Shown here: one piece after another, positions 44,354-52,425 of the stretch | Layout of the letters: each line of letters starts with the position of its first letter | Position numbering within the stretch: position 1 is the first letter of the stretch | Source of the DNA: Salirhabdus salicampi | Lineage (GTDB): Bacteria > Bacillota > Bacilli > Bacillales > Alkalibacillaceae | Direction of reading: 5' to 3' | DNA length: 64,000 nucleotides | NCBI RefSeq assembly: GCF_024259515.1 | Contig: NZ_JANBWE010000001.1 | Location: 124,001-188,000, forward strand | Notes under the pieces: model-generated | The model's input: only the letters and a program-made list of their open reading frames with translations | What the model was told of the DNA's origin: nothing | Databases searched by the model: none | Made by a program: the position numbers and the translations under genes

Positions 44354-45331
44354 TTGAAAATAGCACCACTTGAGGAGAGAGGAATAACCTCTAATCGGAT
44401 GGTACTCGGATGTATGGGATTCGGGGGCAGTTGGGATAATTCCCCTTTTACCGAGGACCATGTACTCCAAGTTGAACAGGCAATTGACGCTGCATTATCA
44501 ATTGGGATTACGATGTTTGATCACGCTGACATCTATAGAGCCGGTAAAGCAGAATCTGTGTTTGGTGAAGTATTGAAAAAACGACCAGAACTTCGAGACG
44601 AGATTATCCTTCAAAGTAAGTGTGGAATCCGTTTTTCTGATGATTTAGGCCCAGGTCGCTACGATTTTTCCAAACAACATATAATGAAATCTGTAGACGG
44701 TATTCTTTCAAGGTTAGGAACTGATTATATTGATATACTGCTCCTACATCGTCCTGATCCATTAATGGAGCCTGACGAAGTAGCGCATGCGTTTTCGAAA
44801 TTAAAGGAGGAAGGTAAGGTTAGGCACTTCGGTGTTTCAAACATGAACGCAGCACAAATGGAGCTTATTCAATCGGCCATAGATGAACCTTTAGTGGCAA
44901 ATCAAATCGAGATGAACTTACATAAACTCGATTGGGTAGAAAATGGCGTACTCGTCAATCAACAGGCAGGTGTTAATTCGAATTTTCCAGATAGATTGCT
45001 TGAGTACTGTCAACTTGAAAACATACAAATCCAAGCTTGGTCTCCACTTGCAAAAGGCATTTTTACAGGGCGTGAGATTGAAAATCCTACAGAGGCCATA
45101 TTACAAACAAGAAAGCTTGTAGAACAATTTGCAGAACAGAAAGCAACCACAAAAGAGGCGATCGTTTTAGGGTGGCTTATGAAACATCCAGCCAAAATCC
45201 AGCCAGTGATTGGAACTACGAATGCAGAAAGAATCAAAAATTGTAAAGATGCAGTAAAGGTTTCTGAAATGATGACCCGAGAGGAATGGTATTCATTATA
45301 TGTTAGCTCTCGCGGGGTATCGATGCCGTAA
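44354..45331 (+). CDS. Aldo/keto reductase (YdhF-type oxidoreductase)
   Basis: The 325-residue NADPH-dependent reductase shows MVLGCMGFGGSW, FDHADIYRAGKAESVFGEVL (catalytic Asp and Tyr), LQSKCGIRFSDD (Lys), DILLLHRPDPLMEP (His) and the coenzyme-binding tail QPVIGTTNAERIKNC. All four catalytic residues are present. The TTG at 44354 follows GAGGTGAAGAGCA. The substrate is unknown. Confidence 0.9.
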   Translation: MKIAPLEERGITSNRMVLGCMGFGGSWDNSPFTEDHVLQVEQAIDAALSIGITMFDHADIYRAGKAESVFGEVLKKRPELRDEIILQSKCGIRFSDDLGPGRYDFSKQHIMKSVDGILSRLGTDYIDILLLHRPDPLMEPDEVAHAFSKLKEEGKVRHFGVSNMNAAQMELIQSAIDEPLVANQIEMNLHKLDWVENGVLVNQQAGVNSNFPDRLLEYCQLENIQIQAWSPLAKGIFTGREIENPTEAILQTRKLVEQFAEQKATTKEAIVLGWLMKHPAKIQPVIGTTNAERIKNCKDAVKVSEMMTREEWYSLYVSSRGVSMP

Positions 45332-45433
45332 ATCGTGGTGCTATATAAAGAACAATGACTTGTAAATCAACCCCGTATGACCATAATGAATACGGAATTA
45401 GGTGCGTTCGATAGAAAATCCAAGAATATAATA

Positions 45434-45462
45434 TTGACATTTTTCAAAAATGAGGTTAAAAT
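45434..45462 (+). promoter_or_regulatory. Strong sigma-A promoter of the inorganic-carbon operon
   Basis: TTGACA at 45434 and TAAAAT at 45457 with a 17-base spacer. Transcription should start near 45469, giving a leader of about 190 bases before the first SD. The sequence before it (45332-45433) holds nothing notable. Confidence 0.7.
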
Positions 45463-45597
45463 TTTTAAACATAAAATTAAATATTTTCGAGAGATTAATT
45501 TTTTTAATTATATTTTTAAAGGCTTTAGCATATAGTTAACGGTTTTGGTGGCTATGTGAAGAAGTTTTCTCACGAATATAAGGAAAAAATGATAAAT

Positions 45598-45649
45598 CGG
45601 TATATTTCTTAACTAGGTGACTAGTTTAAAGGAATATACCGTTTTTTTT
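45598..45649 (+). terminator. Leader terminator/attenuator ending at the SD of the DUF2294 gene
   Basis: CGGTATATTTCTTAACT pairs with AGTTTAAAGGAATATACCG (two-base bulge, one mismatch) on a short loop and is followed by eight T residues. The SD GGAGGG begins at the next base. A full terminator between promoter and gene implies conditional read-through; an RNA-binding protein, small molecule or second structure could be the switch. Confidence 0.75.
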
Positions 45650-45661
45650 GGAGGGAAAATG

Positions 45662-46027
45662 ATGGATAAATCCAAAGGATTTATTGAAGCAGAAATAAGC
45701 AAAGCAATTACACAATGGGAGAAGGATTATCTTGGCCGTGGTTCTGTATCTGTAAAAACTGATATTTTACGTGATATGATTGTTGTCAATTTAAAGGGTA
45801 TCCTTACACCGGCCGAATATTCAGTTTGTGAATCGACAGAAGGGATGTTAGCCATAAAGAGAATTCGCTCGAAACTAGTGGAGTCTGGTGTAAGTTATTT
45901 GAACGAGATTATTTTAGACATTACCGGAGAAGAAGTGAAAAGCTTTCATACAGATATAAGTACTAGTACTGGAGAGCGTGTAATGGTCTTTAAATTAATG
46001 AATAATCTTGAAAATACGTTCACATAG
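45662..46027 (+). CDS. DUF2294 / MpsC-family protein
   Basis: The 121-residue soluble protein is of the DUF2294 family (annotated as Na-translocating system protein MpsC): MDKSKGFIEAEISKAITQWE, GRGSVSVKTDILRDMIVVNL and NEIILDITGEEVKSFHTDIS. MpsABC-type loci are linked to uptake of dissolved inorganic carbon and membrane-potential generation. Two tandem ATGs (45659 and 45662) fit; the second has better SD spacing. It is first in a cluster with a bicarbonate permease and a CA-like protein, which supports a role in inorganic-carbon supply. Confidence 0.85.
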   Translation: MDKSKGFIEAEISKAITQWEKDYLGRGSVSVKTDILRDMIVVNLKGILTPAEYSVCESTEGMLAIKRIRSKLVESGVSYLNEIILDITGEEVKSFHTDISTSTGERVMVFKLMNNLENTFT

Positions 46028-46064
46028 GGAGATTCTTCAAAAAACGCTCACGTTAGTTGAAGAT

Positions 46065-46120
46065 AAACCAACACCATTTATAAACGGTATATCCGTTTTA
46101 ATGTTGTTGGTTTTTTATTT
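46065..46120 (+). terminator. Second terminator/attenuator, ending at the SD of the bicarbonate permease gene
   Basis: AAACCAACACCATTTATAAACGG pairs over about 20 positions (minor mismatches) with the CCGTTTTAATGTTGTTGG arm, followed by TTTTTTATTTT. AGGAGG starts two bases later. It shares the CGGTATAT word with the first leader hairpin. It may end most transcripts after the DUF2294 gene or serve as a second regulated switch. Confidence 0.75.
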
Positions 46121-46135
46121 TAGGAGGTAAACAAC

Positions 46136-47143
46136 ATGAATGAAATAGTGTTACAAAACTTATTATCACCGGTCGTACTTTTTTTTATTTTAGGGATATT
46201 AGCCGCGTTATGTAAATCTGATTTGAAATTTCCCAGCGGTTTAAGTGAAGGTTTAAGCATCTATTTGCTCATTGCTATCGGCATTAAGGGTGGGGTAGAA
46301 TTATCTCACTATTCAATTGAGTCGGTCATCGGTCCAATTACCGGTACTTTATTTTTGGGATCTATTATTCCTTTCATCACACTTTTTATTATGAAATGCT
46401 TAAAGATTGACCTTTATAATTCTATTGGGATAGCAGCCACTTATGGTTCAATAAGTATAGTAACGTATGGTGCTGCTTTATCATTCCTTGACAAAAATGG
46501 AACGTCTTATGAAGGATTTATGAATGCGTTAGTCGTTTTAATGGAAAGTCCAGCTATTATTATTTCATTATTGCTATTAAAAGTATTGGAAAATAAGAAG
46601 GAATTAGCAAGTTACTCATTTCAAAATTTTGGTTTTGTATCTCCTTCTGTGAAATTTCTTGATAACAAGGTGTGGAGAGAGACAATATTCGGTAAAAGTA
46701 TATTACTCCTACTGGGGAGTTTAATTATTGGATTAGTTTTAGGTGAAAGGTCTGTACCGATGGTAAAACCCCTATTTTTTGATTTATACGACAGTATTTT
46801 AATTCTGTTTCTATTAAATATGGGGCTGGTCGCTGGTCAACGATTACCCGAAGTAAAAAAATATGGGATGAAATTACTTCTCTTCGGTTTATTAACCCCA
46901 CTATTATTTGGAGGGTTAGGTGTAATAGTTGGAAATCTGGTAGGACTTTCTATAGGTGGTACTGCGCTGATGGGAGTACTGGCAGGTAGTGCATCCTATA
47001 TTGCAGCACCTGCTGCACTAAAGACATCGGTACCGAAAGCGAATCCATCCATTTACCTAGGGTTATCCCTTGGTGTAACATTTCCTTTTAATCTAATCGT
47101 CGGAATTCCAGTTTATTATGAGTTCGCAACTTGGATACAGTAG
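46136..47143 (+). CDS. SbtA-type sodium-dependent bicarbonate permease
   Basis: This 335-residue membrane protein of the SbtA (DUF897) family has about ten hydrophobic segments in two inverted halves: LSPVVLFFILGILAALCKSD, LSIYLLIAIGIKGGVELSHY, SIGIAATYGSISIVTYGAAL and the second-half LLNMGLVAGQRLPEVKKYGM and GVLAGSASYIAAPAALKTSV. In cyanobacteria SbtA imports HCO3- with Na+ and is closed by the PII-like SbtB. Here no SbtB follows; a CA-fold protein does. AGGAGG precedes the ATG. Confidence 0.92.
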   Translation: MNEIVLQNLLSPVVLFFILGILAALCKSDLKFPSGLSEGLSIYLLIAIGIKGGVELSHYSIESVIGPITGTLFLGSIIPFITLFIMKCLKIDLYNSIGIAATYGSISIVTYGAALSFLDKNGTSYEGFMNALVVLMESPAIIISLLLLKVLENKKELASYSFQNFGFVSPSVKFLDNKVWRETIFGKSILLLLGSLIIGLVLGERSVPMVKPLFFDLYDSILILFLLNMGLVAGQRLPEVKKYGMKLLLFGLLTPLLFGGLGVIVGNLVGLSIGGTALMGVLAGSASYIAAPAALKTSVPKANPSIYLGLSLGVTFPFNLIVGIPVYYEFATWIQ

Positions 47144-47155
47144 GAGGGCTTTTTT

Positions 47156-47593
47156 ATGGCTAATTTGATGACAGATAAATCCACAAAAGCATTAATAATT
47201 ACAAGCTTGAATGATAATCTTTATCCTTTTCTCAGTTTTATAACAGATCGTAAGATGAAAGATTTACTAATTTTAAATAGTTACTGGTCAGTTGTGTCTT
47301 CACCGAATAATTCGGCGATGAGAAATATACTGTTAGCTATGGTTTCTCACAATATTGAGGAAATTTATATTGTAGGTTCTAACGATAGCAAGTCTTTAGA
47401 GTTAATAGGAAGTCACCAATCGATTGAGATGTCTTGTGAAGATTGTCAGTCAGTTAACGATGAGGTAATCGTGAAAAATTATGTAAGGCTAATAAAAGAT
47501 CATCAACTCGTTCCGAAAACAACGTCAGTACAAGGGTATATAGTAGATACAAAGAATGAGATTTACGAACGAGTAAGGGGAGAAATCGATTGA
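47156..47593 (+). CDS. Beta-carbonic-anhydrase-like protein lacking all zinc ligands
   Basis: The 145-residue protein can be aligned with Bacillus beta-CA (YtiB type) by its core KALIITSLNDNLYPFLSFI, DLLILNSYWSVVSS, AMRNILLAMVSHNIEEIYIV and tail IKDHQLVPKTTSVQGYIVD. The metal site is gone: the first Cys of the usual CMDxR is Ser17, the Asp and Arg are Asn19 and Asn21, and the GHxDCG loop reads GSNDSK, with Ser75 for His and Ser78 for Cys. Zinc catalysis is therefore impossible. It is 12 bases after the bicarbonate permease gene with GGAGGG, so a bicarbonate-sensing or permease-regulating role is inferred. Confidence 0.8.
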   Translation: MANLMTDKSTKALIITSLNDNLYPFLSFITDRKMKDLLILNSYWSVVSSPNNSAMRNILLAMVSHNIEEIYIVGSNDSKSLELIGSHQSIEMSCEDCQSVNDEVIVKNYVRLIKDHQLVPKTTSVQGYIVDTKNEIYERVRGEID

Positions 47594-47616
47594 ACATGGT
47601 ATATGTAAATAGTTGT

Positions 47617-47646
47617 GGATGAGGGATGCCCCTCATCCTTTTTTTC
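47617..47646 (+). terminator. Terminator of the inorganic-carbon operon
   Basis: GGATGAGG and CCTCATCC (with an extra GATGCC centre) form a GC-rich stem followed by seven T residues. Confidence 0.88.
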
Positions 47647-47770
47647 TTCCATATGTTGTAAAATATTTCAAAATAAATTATCATTAGATTATATAATACT
47701 AGATTCATATCTTTTCACATATATAACTGCTAAGGTGTTTCTTATAACTATTTATAAAAGGAGTGTATAT

Positions 47771-47962
47771 ATGAAAGATAAATTTGTTATTGAATTTTCT
47801 AATGGATCTCTGTTTATTGTGGAGGCGAATAGCCGAATTGAAGCCCTAAAGGAACTGACTAAAACAGAACTAGATTTGTTAGCTACGACAGATTTTTGTG
47901 TTAAAGCTGTAGAGAAGGATATGACTGATATGTCTGGAATAGCTTCTCGAAAAGCAAATTGA
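47771..47962 (+). CDS. Small hypothetical protein, 63 residues
   Basis: The frame MKDKFVIEFSNGSLFIVEAN, then SRIEALKELTKTELDLLATT and the tail FCVKAVEKDMTDMSG, has AAGGAG ahead of the ATG and a terminator behind. Composition suggests a small alpha/beta soluble protein. No family is recognised. It is transcribed alone, between the carbon cluster and fabI. Confidence 0.65.
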   Translation: MKDKFVIEFSNGSLFIVEANSRIEALKELTKTELDLLATTDFCVKAVEKDMTDMSGIASRKAN

Positions 47963-47975
47963 TATGCAATTATAT

Positions 47976-48002
47976 ACTGCCCTAAAACGGGCAGTTATTT
48001 TG
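47976..48002 (+). terminator. Terminator of the 63-residue protein gene
   Basis: ACTGCCC and GGGCAGT form a stem with a TAAAAC loop, followed by TATTTTGG. Confidence 0.7.
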
Positions 48003-48284
48003 GTATAGTTATAAAAATTATGTTTAGGATAATTGCTATATCATTTATATATTTCAGGAAGAGGATGCTCGTAATATTCTTCGGCTAAGTTAAAACACAA
48101 TTTTTTACTAAAGATTTCTTTCACCGACAGTCAAAGATTGTACGGAATAAAAATCGTTTCAGAAGTCTTCTAAAAGAATGTAGATTAGGGATTTTGTGAA
48201 TAAGAATATGGTAAAATTAAAATAAATTATAGAATAGAACTTAAAAATACGATAAGGAAGTTTAGAATCAATCAGGAGGTACTT
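48003..48284. other. Upstream region of fabI without a gene
   Basis: AT-rich sequence. I see no FapR-type palindrome and no coding frame; the fabI promoter is probably within the last 100 bases. Confidence 0.4.
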
Positions 48285-49064
48285 ATGGAAGATTTACTTA
48301 AGTTAAAAGGAAAAAATGTTGTCATTATGGGGGTTGCTAATCAACGTAGTCTTGCCTGGGGTGTTGCAAAATCGCTTCAAAAAGCAGGTGCAAATTTAAT
48401 TTTTACATATCGCAAAGAACGTTCATTAGCCAAATTAAACAAACTATTAACGGAAACGGACATTCAGGCAAAGCTAGTTGTGCAATGTGATGTGAATAGT
48501 GACGAAAGTATACAGGAAGCATTTTCTAAAATTGGAGAAGAAGTAGATTCTGTATACGGGATTGTTCATTCGATTGCTTTCGCCCATTCAGATGACCTTA
48601 AAGGGGACTTCATCGAAACATCTAGGGATGGGTTTGCATTTGCCCAAGATACAAGTGCTTATTCTTTAGTTGCAGTTGCTAGGGCGGCCAAACATTTAAT
48701 GACAGATGGTGGATCTATTATAGCGATGTCTTACCTTGGTGCCGAACGAGTTGTAAAGGGGTATAACGTAATGGGAGTTGCGAAAGCTTCACTAGAAGCT
48801 GCAGTTAGATATTTAGCTTCAGATCTAGGGGCAAATGATATTCGAGTAAATGCCGTATCTGCGGGTGCTGTTCGTACTTTGGCAGCCAAAGGTGTTCCTT
48901 CTTTTAATGACATATTGCATAAAATTGAAGAAGAATCTCCGCTTAAACGAAATGTGACCCAAGAAGAAGTAGGCGATATGACACTGGCACTACTTAGTCA
49001 CTTGTCACGTGGGGTAACAGGAGAAGTTGTCTATGTAGACTCAGGTTATCATATCATGGGCTAA
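48285..49064 (+). CDS. fabI: Enoyl-[acyl-carrier-protein] reductase FabI
   Basis: The 259-residue short-chain reductase catalyses the last step of fatty-acid elongation with NAD(P)H. It has the FabI-type nucleotide loop GVANQRSLAWGVAKSLQKAG, SIAFAHSDDLKGDF and the catalytic Tyr-x6-Lys in YNVMGVAKASLEAAVRYLA, with VNAVSAGAVRTLAAKG after it. This is the divergent FabI signature, not FabG (which has YxxxK). CAGGAGG precedes the ATG. It may be a second copy beside a housekeeping fabI elsewhere; this cannot be told here. Confidence 0.9.
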   Translation: MEDLLKLKGKNVVIMGVANQRSLAWGVAKSLQKAGANLIFTYRKERSLAKLNKLLTETDIQAKLVVQCDVNSDESIQEAFSKIGEEVDSVYGIVHSIAFAHSDDLKGDFIETSRDGFAFAQDTSAYSLVAVARAAKHLMTDGGSIIAMSYLGAERVVKGYNVMGVAKASLEAAVRYLASDLGANDIRVNAVSAGAVRTLAAKGVPSFNDILHKIEEESPLKRNVTQEEVGDMTLALLSHLSRGVTGEVVYVDSGYHIMG

Positions 49065-49098
49065 CTGTTATTTGAAAAAATCAAATGGAGGTGTTGAA

Positions 49099-49629
49099 AT
49101 GGATACAAAATCGAAAATAGACCCTGTCGAAGAAGTGTATAATAAACGATTACGAGGTGGCTTCTTCATTTCGACAACAGATGGGAAAAGAACTCATTTT
49201 CATAACGGTTGTTGGGTAACTCAATGTTCCCATGAACCTCCTCAAATGCTCGTGTGCTTCCCGAAAGAGATGGAGGGTGCAGAGATTGTTAAGCGTGGCA
49301 GAAAGTTTGCCCTGAGCATGACAGCAGAAGATCAGGAAGAACTAATGGACCGTTTCTTTAAAGGTAATCAAGATATTGAGTCAATGGGGGAAGACGAATT
49401 TATTTATAAAGAAACAGGATGCCCGATATTAAAACATTCTCAAGCTTACTTTGATTGTGAAGTGGACCAAATGATTGATAATCGTGATTTTTTAATTGTG
49501 ATTGGTAACGTTTTATCTTCAGAAATTTTGAACCCGGATAAACGAAGCCTTACTGTCAATCATTTGATGGAACGAGAAGGTGGAGTCGAAGGGGCAATTG
49601 TTCCTTTGGTTGGATTTGATAATAAGTAA
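49099..49629 (+). CDS. Flavin reductase family protein
   Basis: This 176-residue protein of the FMN-binding split-barrel type shows VYNKRLRGGFFISTTDGKRT, CWVTQCSHEPPQMLVCFPKE and a C-terminal half with YFDCEVDQMIDNRDFLIVIG. The ATG at 49099 follows GGAGGTG; the in-frame upstream TTG at 49072 is inferior. It comes 34 bases after fabI. It could supply reduced FMN to a monooxygenase or act as an NADH-dependent reductase on its own. Confidence 0.82.
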   Translation: MDTKSKIDPVEEVYNKRLRGGFFISTTDGKRTHFHNGCWVTQCSHEPPQMLVCFPKEMEGAEIVKRGRKFALSMTAEDQEELMDRFFKGNQDIESMGEDEFIYKETGCPILKHSQAYFDCEVDQMIDNRDFLIVIGNVLSSEILNPDKRSLTVNHLMEREGGVEGAIVPLVGFDNK

Positions 49630-49643
49630 AGGTCATTAATCGT

Positions 49644-49673
49644 TAAAGAGGTCTGGAAATCAGGCCTCTTTTA
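49644..49673 (+). terminator. Terminator after the flavin reductase gene
   Basis: AAAGAGG and GCCTCTTTT form a stem with a loop of about 12 bases and end in TTTT. Confidence 0.7.
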
Positions 49674-49766
49674 CATTATAGGCGTTTCTACGAATAGTAA
49701 ATCATAATTGACTAATTAATCTGACTATTATGTTAAAATGAGTGTATTTGGGAGGGAGTGGTTGAA

Positions 49767-50429
49767 GTGAAAAAAGAGTTTATCGATTTAAGCCATACTA
49801 TTGAAGAAGGAATCATTACGTACAAAGGGCTTCCTGCTCCAATTATTTGTGATTATTTAAGTCGGGAAGATTCAAGAAACCATTATGAAAAGGGGACAGA
49901 ATTTCATATTGGGAAAATCGAAATGGTGTCAAATACAGGAACGTATGTAGATGTTCCATTTCATCGATATGAGAATGGGAAAGATTTATCTGAAGTTACC
50001 GTTCATAAATTTGCGGGCTTGGAAGGTGTGGTTGTTTCTGTTATTGAGCATGTTAAGGAGATTGATGAAACATTTTTCCATGATATCCAAGTTAGCGGGA
50101 AGGCTGTTTTAGTTCATACAGGTTGGGATAAACATTGGAATACGGATCAATATTTTGAAAATCACCCCTACTTAACCGAAGGAGCAGCAAAGTATTTAGT
50201 AGAACACAAGGCTGCTCTAGTAGGAATTGATTCCCATAATATTGACGATACATCTGGAACATCACGTCCTGTTCATACATCATTGTTAGGGGCAGAAATA
50301 CCAATTGCTGAACATTTATGTAACTTAGAGGAACTCGGTAACCATGAATTTTCCTTTTACGCTGTCCCTCCTAAAATTAAAAATTTTGGTACATTTCCTG
50401 TCAGAGCCTTTGCAGAAATAACGAAATAA
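49767..50429 (+). CDS. Cyclase/kynurenine-formamidase-like family protein
   Basis: This 220-residue metal-dependent hydrolase-like protein begins KKEFIDLSHTIEEGIITYKG and contains NTGTYVDVPFHRYENGKDLS in place of the standard HxGTHxDxPxH motif (first His position is Asn). HTGWDKHWNTDQYFENHPYL and GIDSHNIDD follow. The start is the GTG at 49767, with GGAGGG ten bases upstream; a GTG at 49758 is too close to the SD. Altered first metal ligand suggests a different metal geometry, as in part of this family. Confidence 0.83.
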   Translation: MKKEFIDLSHTIEEGIITYKGLPAPIICDYLSREDSRNHYEKGTEFHIGKIEMVSNTGTYVDVPFHRYENGKDLSEVTVHKFAGLEGVVVSVIEHVKEIDETFFHDIQVSGKAVLVHTGWDKHWNTDQYFENHPYLTEGAAKYLVEHKAALVGIDSHNIDDTSGTSRPVHTSLLGAEIPIAEHLCNLEELGNHEFSFYAVPPKIKNFGTFPVRAFAEITK

Positions 50430-50462
50430 GTAAGAATCTCGATAAAGTATGGGGTGTAAATA

Positions 50463-50987
50463 ATGGAACATGAGGTTACTTTAGTAAAGCCAACCTTAGA
50501 TTTACAAAAAGAATATATTTCATTTTATAACGAGTGGGTTGAAAGTGGTGAAAATATGGTGCCTTGGGTAATTTCGAAAGACCCAACGGACTTTGAAGCG
50601 ATGATACAATTCCTGCGAGATAACGAAGACGGGGTAAATCTACCAGAAGGTTGGGTGCCTGACTCAACGTTTTGGCTTATTAATGAAGAGAAACGAATCA
50701 TTGGAGCTGTGAATATCCGGCATGGATTAACAGCATTCCTGTTAAATAGTGGTGGCCATATCGGTTATGGTATACGCCCCTCAGAGAGAAGAAAAGGTTA
50801 TGCAACGAAACTATTAGCACTTTCTTTAGAAAAAGCGAAGGAATTAGGTATTAAAAAAGCTCTGGTAGTTTGTGACGAAGATAACTTAGGTTCATTAAAA
50901 ACGATTATAAAAAATGGTGGAACACCTGACTCAGATTTCATCGAAGAAGACGGTAACGTAGTCAAAAGATTTTGGATTGACCTATAA
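50463..50987 (+). CDS. GNAT-family N-acetyltransferase
   Basis: The 174-residue acetyltransferase has the acetyl-CoA binding segment GGHIGYGIRPSERRKGYATK and the following NLGSLKTIIKNGGTPDSDFI. The long N-terminal half with NMVPWVISKDPTDFEAMIQF is typical of YjdJ/YkkB-like Firmicutes acetyltransferases. The substrate is unknown. It is 33 bases after the cyclase gene and may be co-transcribed. Confidence 0.88.
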   Translation: MEHEVTLVKPTLDLQKEYISFYNEWVESGENMVPWVISKDPTDFEAMIQFLRDNEDGVNLPEGWVPDSTFWLINEEKRIIGAVNIRHGLTAFLLNSGGHIGYGIRPSERRKGYATKLLALSLEKAKELGIKKALVVCDEDNLGSLKTIIKNGGTPDSDFIEEDGNVVKRFWIDL

Positions 50988-51178
50988 GTTAATGGATCAT
51001 GCTTTATGGTATATGCAGCAACTGACATTACAAAAGTACGATCATGTATTCAATAAATTATATATCACTACATGAGATTGCCTTTATGGTAGTCTTTCTT
51101 TTTTTAAAAAAGGTTACATAGGAGCAATTCTAAATTTGATAGAATAAAGAAAATAGGTCATCGAACAGGAGAGGAACA

Positions 51179-52306
51179 ATGGGTATTAACGACATAATTG
51201 TGTATATCGTAATTGCATTTTTTTGTTTAGGTGCCATAGATAAATGTTTCGGGAATAAATGGGGATTTGGCAATCGTTTTACTGAAGGGTTTATGGCCAT
51301 GGGATCCATTACTTTAGCAATGGTAGGGATCATTTCATTAGCACCTGTTATTGCATCACTATTAACTCCCATTATAGCCCCTGTTTATGGGTTGGTTGGA
51401 GCAGACCCAGCAGCTTTCGCCAACACGCTGTTAGCTCTTGATATGGGGGGACATGCCTTAGCAACTGAAATGTCGCAAAGTGCAGAGGCAGAGCTTTTTG
51501 CATGGGTGTTTTTAGGAACCATGATGGGCCCTACTCTTGTATTCACAATACCAATTGGCTTAGGTATTATCGAAAAGGAAGATCACCCATATTTTGCGAA
51601 AGGGATTTTATTAGGATTGATCACTGTTCCTGTTGGTTGTTTCATAGGAGGAATGGTAGCTCAGTTAAGCTTGCTTATTATTATTCAAAACCTCATTCCG
51701 ACAATGATAATATCTATTATAATTTCAATCGGATTATGGAAGAACACGGAAAAAATGATAGCCGGTTTCACTATTTTTGCGAAATTTATTGAAAGCATTG
51801 CAATCACCGGGCTTACCGCAATATGTATAGAAACCTTTACAGGATTTACATTGATTCCAAATATGACTCCATTAATGGAAGGGATTGAAATTGTTACAAT
51901 GATTGTCGTTTTCCTTGCCGGTGCATTTCCATTGGTGGCATTTATCTCCATTTCGTTAAAGCAATTGTTAAAAAAACTAGGAGATTTATTAAACATCAAT
52001 GAAACCTCTACAGCGGGATTAGTGGCCTCACTCGCACATAGTATCCCTATGTTTACCCTTCTGAAAGAGATGGACCCAAGAGGTAAGGTGATAAATGTTG
52101 CCTTTGCGGTAAGTGGAGCATTTGTTTTAGGAGGTCATCTAGGTTTTGTTGCAGGAGTGAATAAAGAAGTTGTGTTTGCTATGGTTATAGGAAAACTAGT
52201 AGGAGGAATGAGTGCCATCTTTTTAGCAGTTATAACAACTAATCAAATGATAAGTCAAGAAACTGTTTCTACCAAAAAAGGGGGGAATCATGTTAAAAAC
52301 GGCTAA
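51179..52306 (+). CDS. eutH: Ethanolamine utilization transporter EutH
   Basis: The 375-residue membrane protein has about 11 hydrophobic segments and matches EutH, for example GFGNRFTEGFMAMGSITLAM, ALDMGGHALATEMSQSAEAE and LGGHLGFVAGVNKEVVFAMV. EutH admits ethanolamine across the membrane. No eutA/B/C or microcompartment gene lies near, so it either feeds enzymes encoded elsewhere or has another substrate. GGAGAGG precedes the ATG. Confidence 0.92.
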   Translation: MGINDIIVYIVIAFFCLGAIDKCFGNKWGFGNRFTEGFMAMGSITLAMVGIISLAPVIASLLTPIIAPVYGLVGADPAAFANTLLALDMGGHALATEMSQSAEAELFAWVFLGTMMGPTLVFTIPIGLGIIEKEDHPYFAKGILLGLITVPVGCFIGGMVAQLSLLIIIQNLIPTMIISIIISIGLWKNTEKMIAGFTIFAKFIESIAITGLTAICIETFTGFTLIPNMTPLMEGIEIVTMIVVFLAGAFPLVAFISISLKQLLKKLGDLLNINETSTAGLVASLAHSIPMFTLLKEMDPRGKVINVAFAVSGAFVLGGHLGFVAGVNKEVVFAMVIGKLVGGMSAIFLAVITTNQMISQETVSTKKGGNHVKNG

Positions 52307-52373
52307 TCTATATTCCGTATTAAAAGCTTTTTTTAAAGATTTAAAAAGAAAAGATAGATTTCATATTAAATGA
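52290..52373 (+). CDS. Possible 27-residue peptide overlapping the end of eutH
   Basis: An ATG at 52290 with a GGGGGG SD opens MLKTANLYSVLKAFFKDLKR KD and ends at TGA 52371-52373. It overlaps the last 17 bases of eutH. It is basic and amphipathic. It could be a translated small peptide or the stump of a deleted gene. Confidence 0.3.
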   Translation: MLKTANLYSVLKAFFKDLKRKDRFHIK

Positions 52374-52379
52374 AGCATA

Positions 52380-52414
52380 AAAAAGCAGCAATCAATGCAG
52401 ATTGCTGCTTTACG
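52380..52414 (-). terminator. Terminator of the NhaC-family gene
   Basis: AAAGCAGCAATC and GATTGCTGCTTT form a 12-base stem with a six-base loop; T residues follow on the minus strand, and the eutH transcript can end there too. Confidence 0.8.
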
Positions 52415-52425
52415 AATGTTAAATG

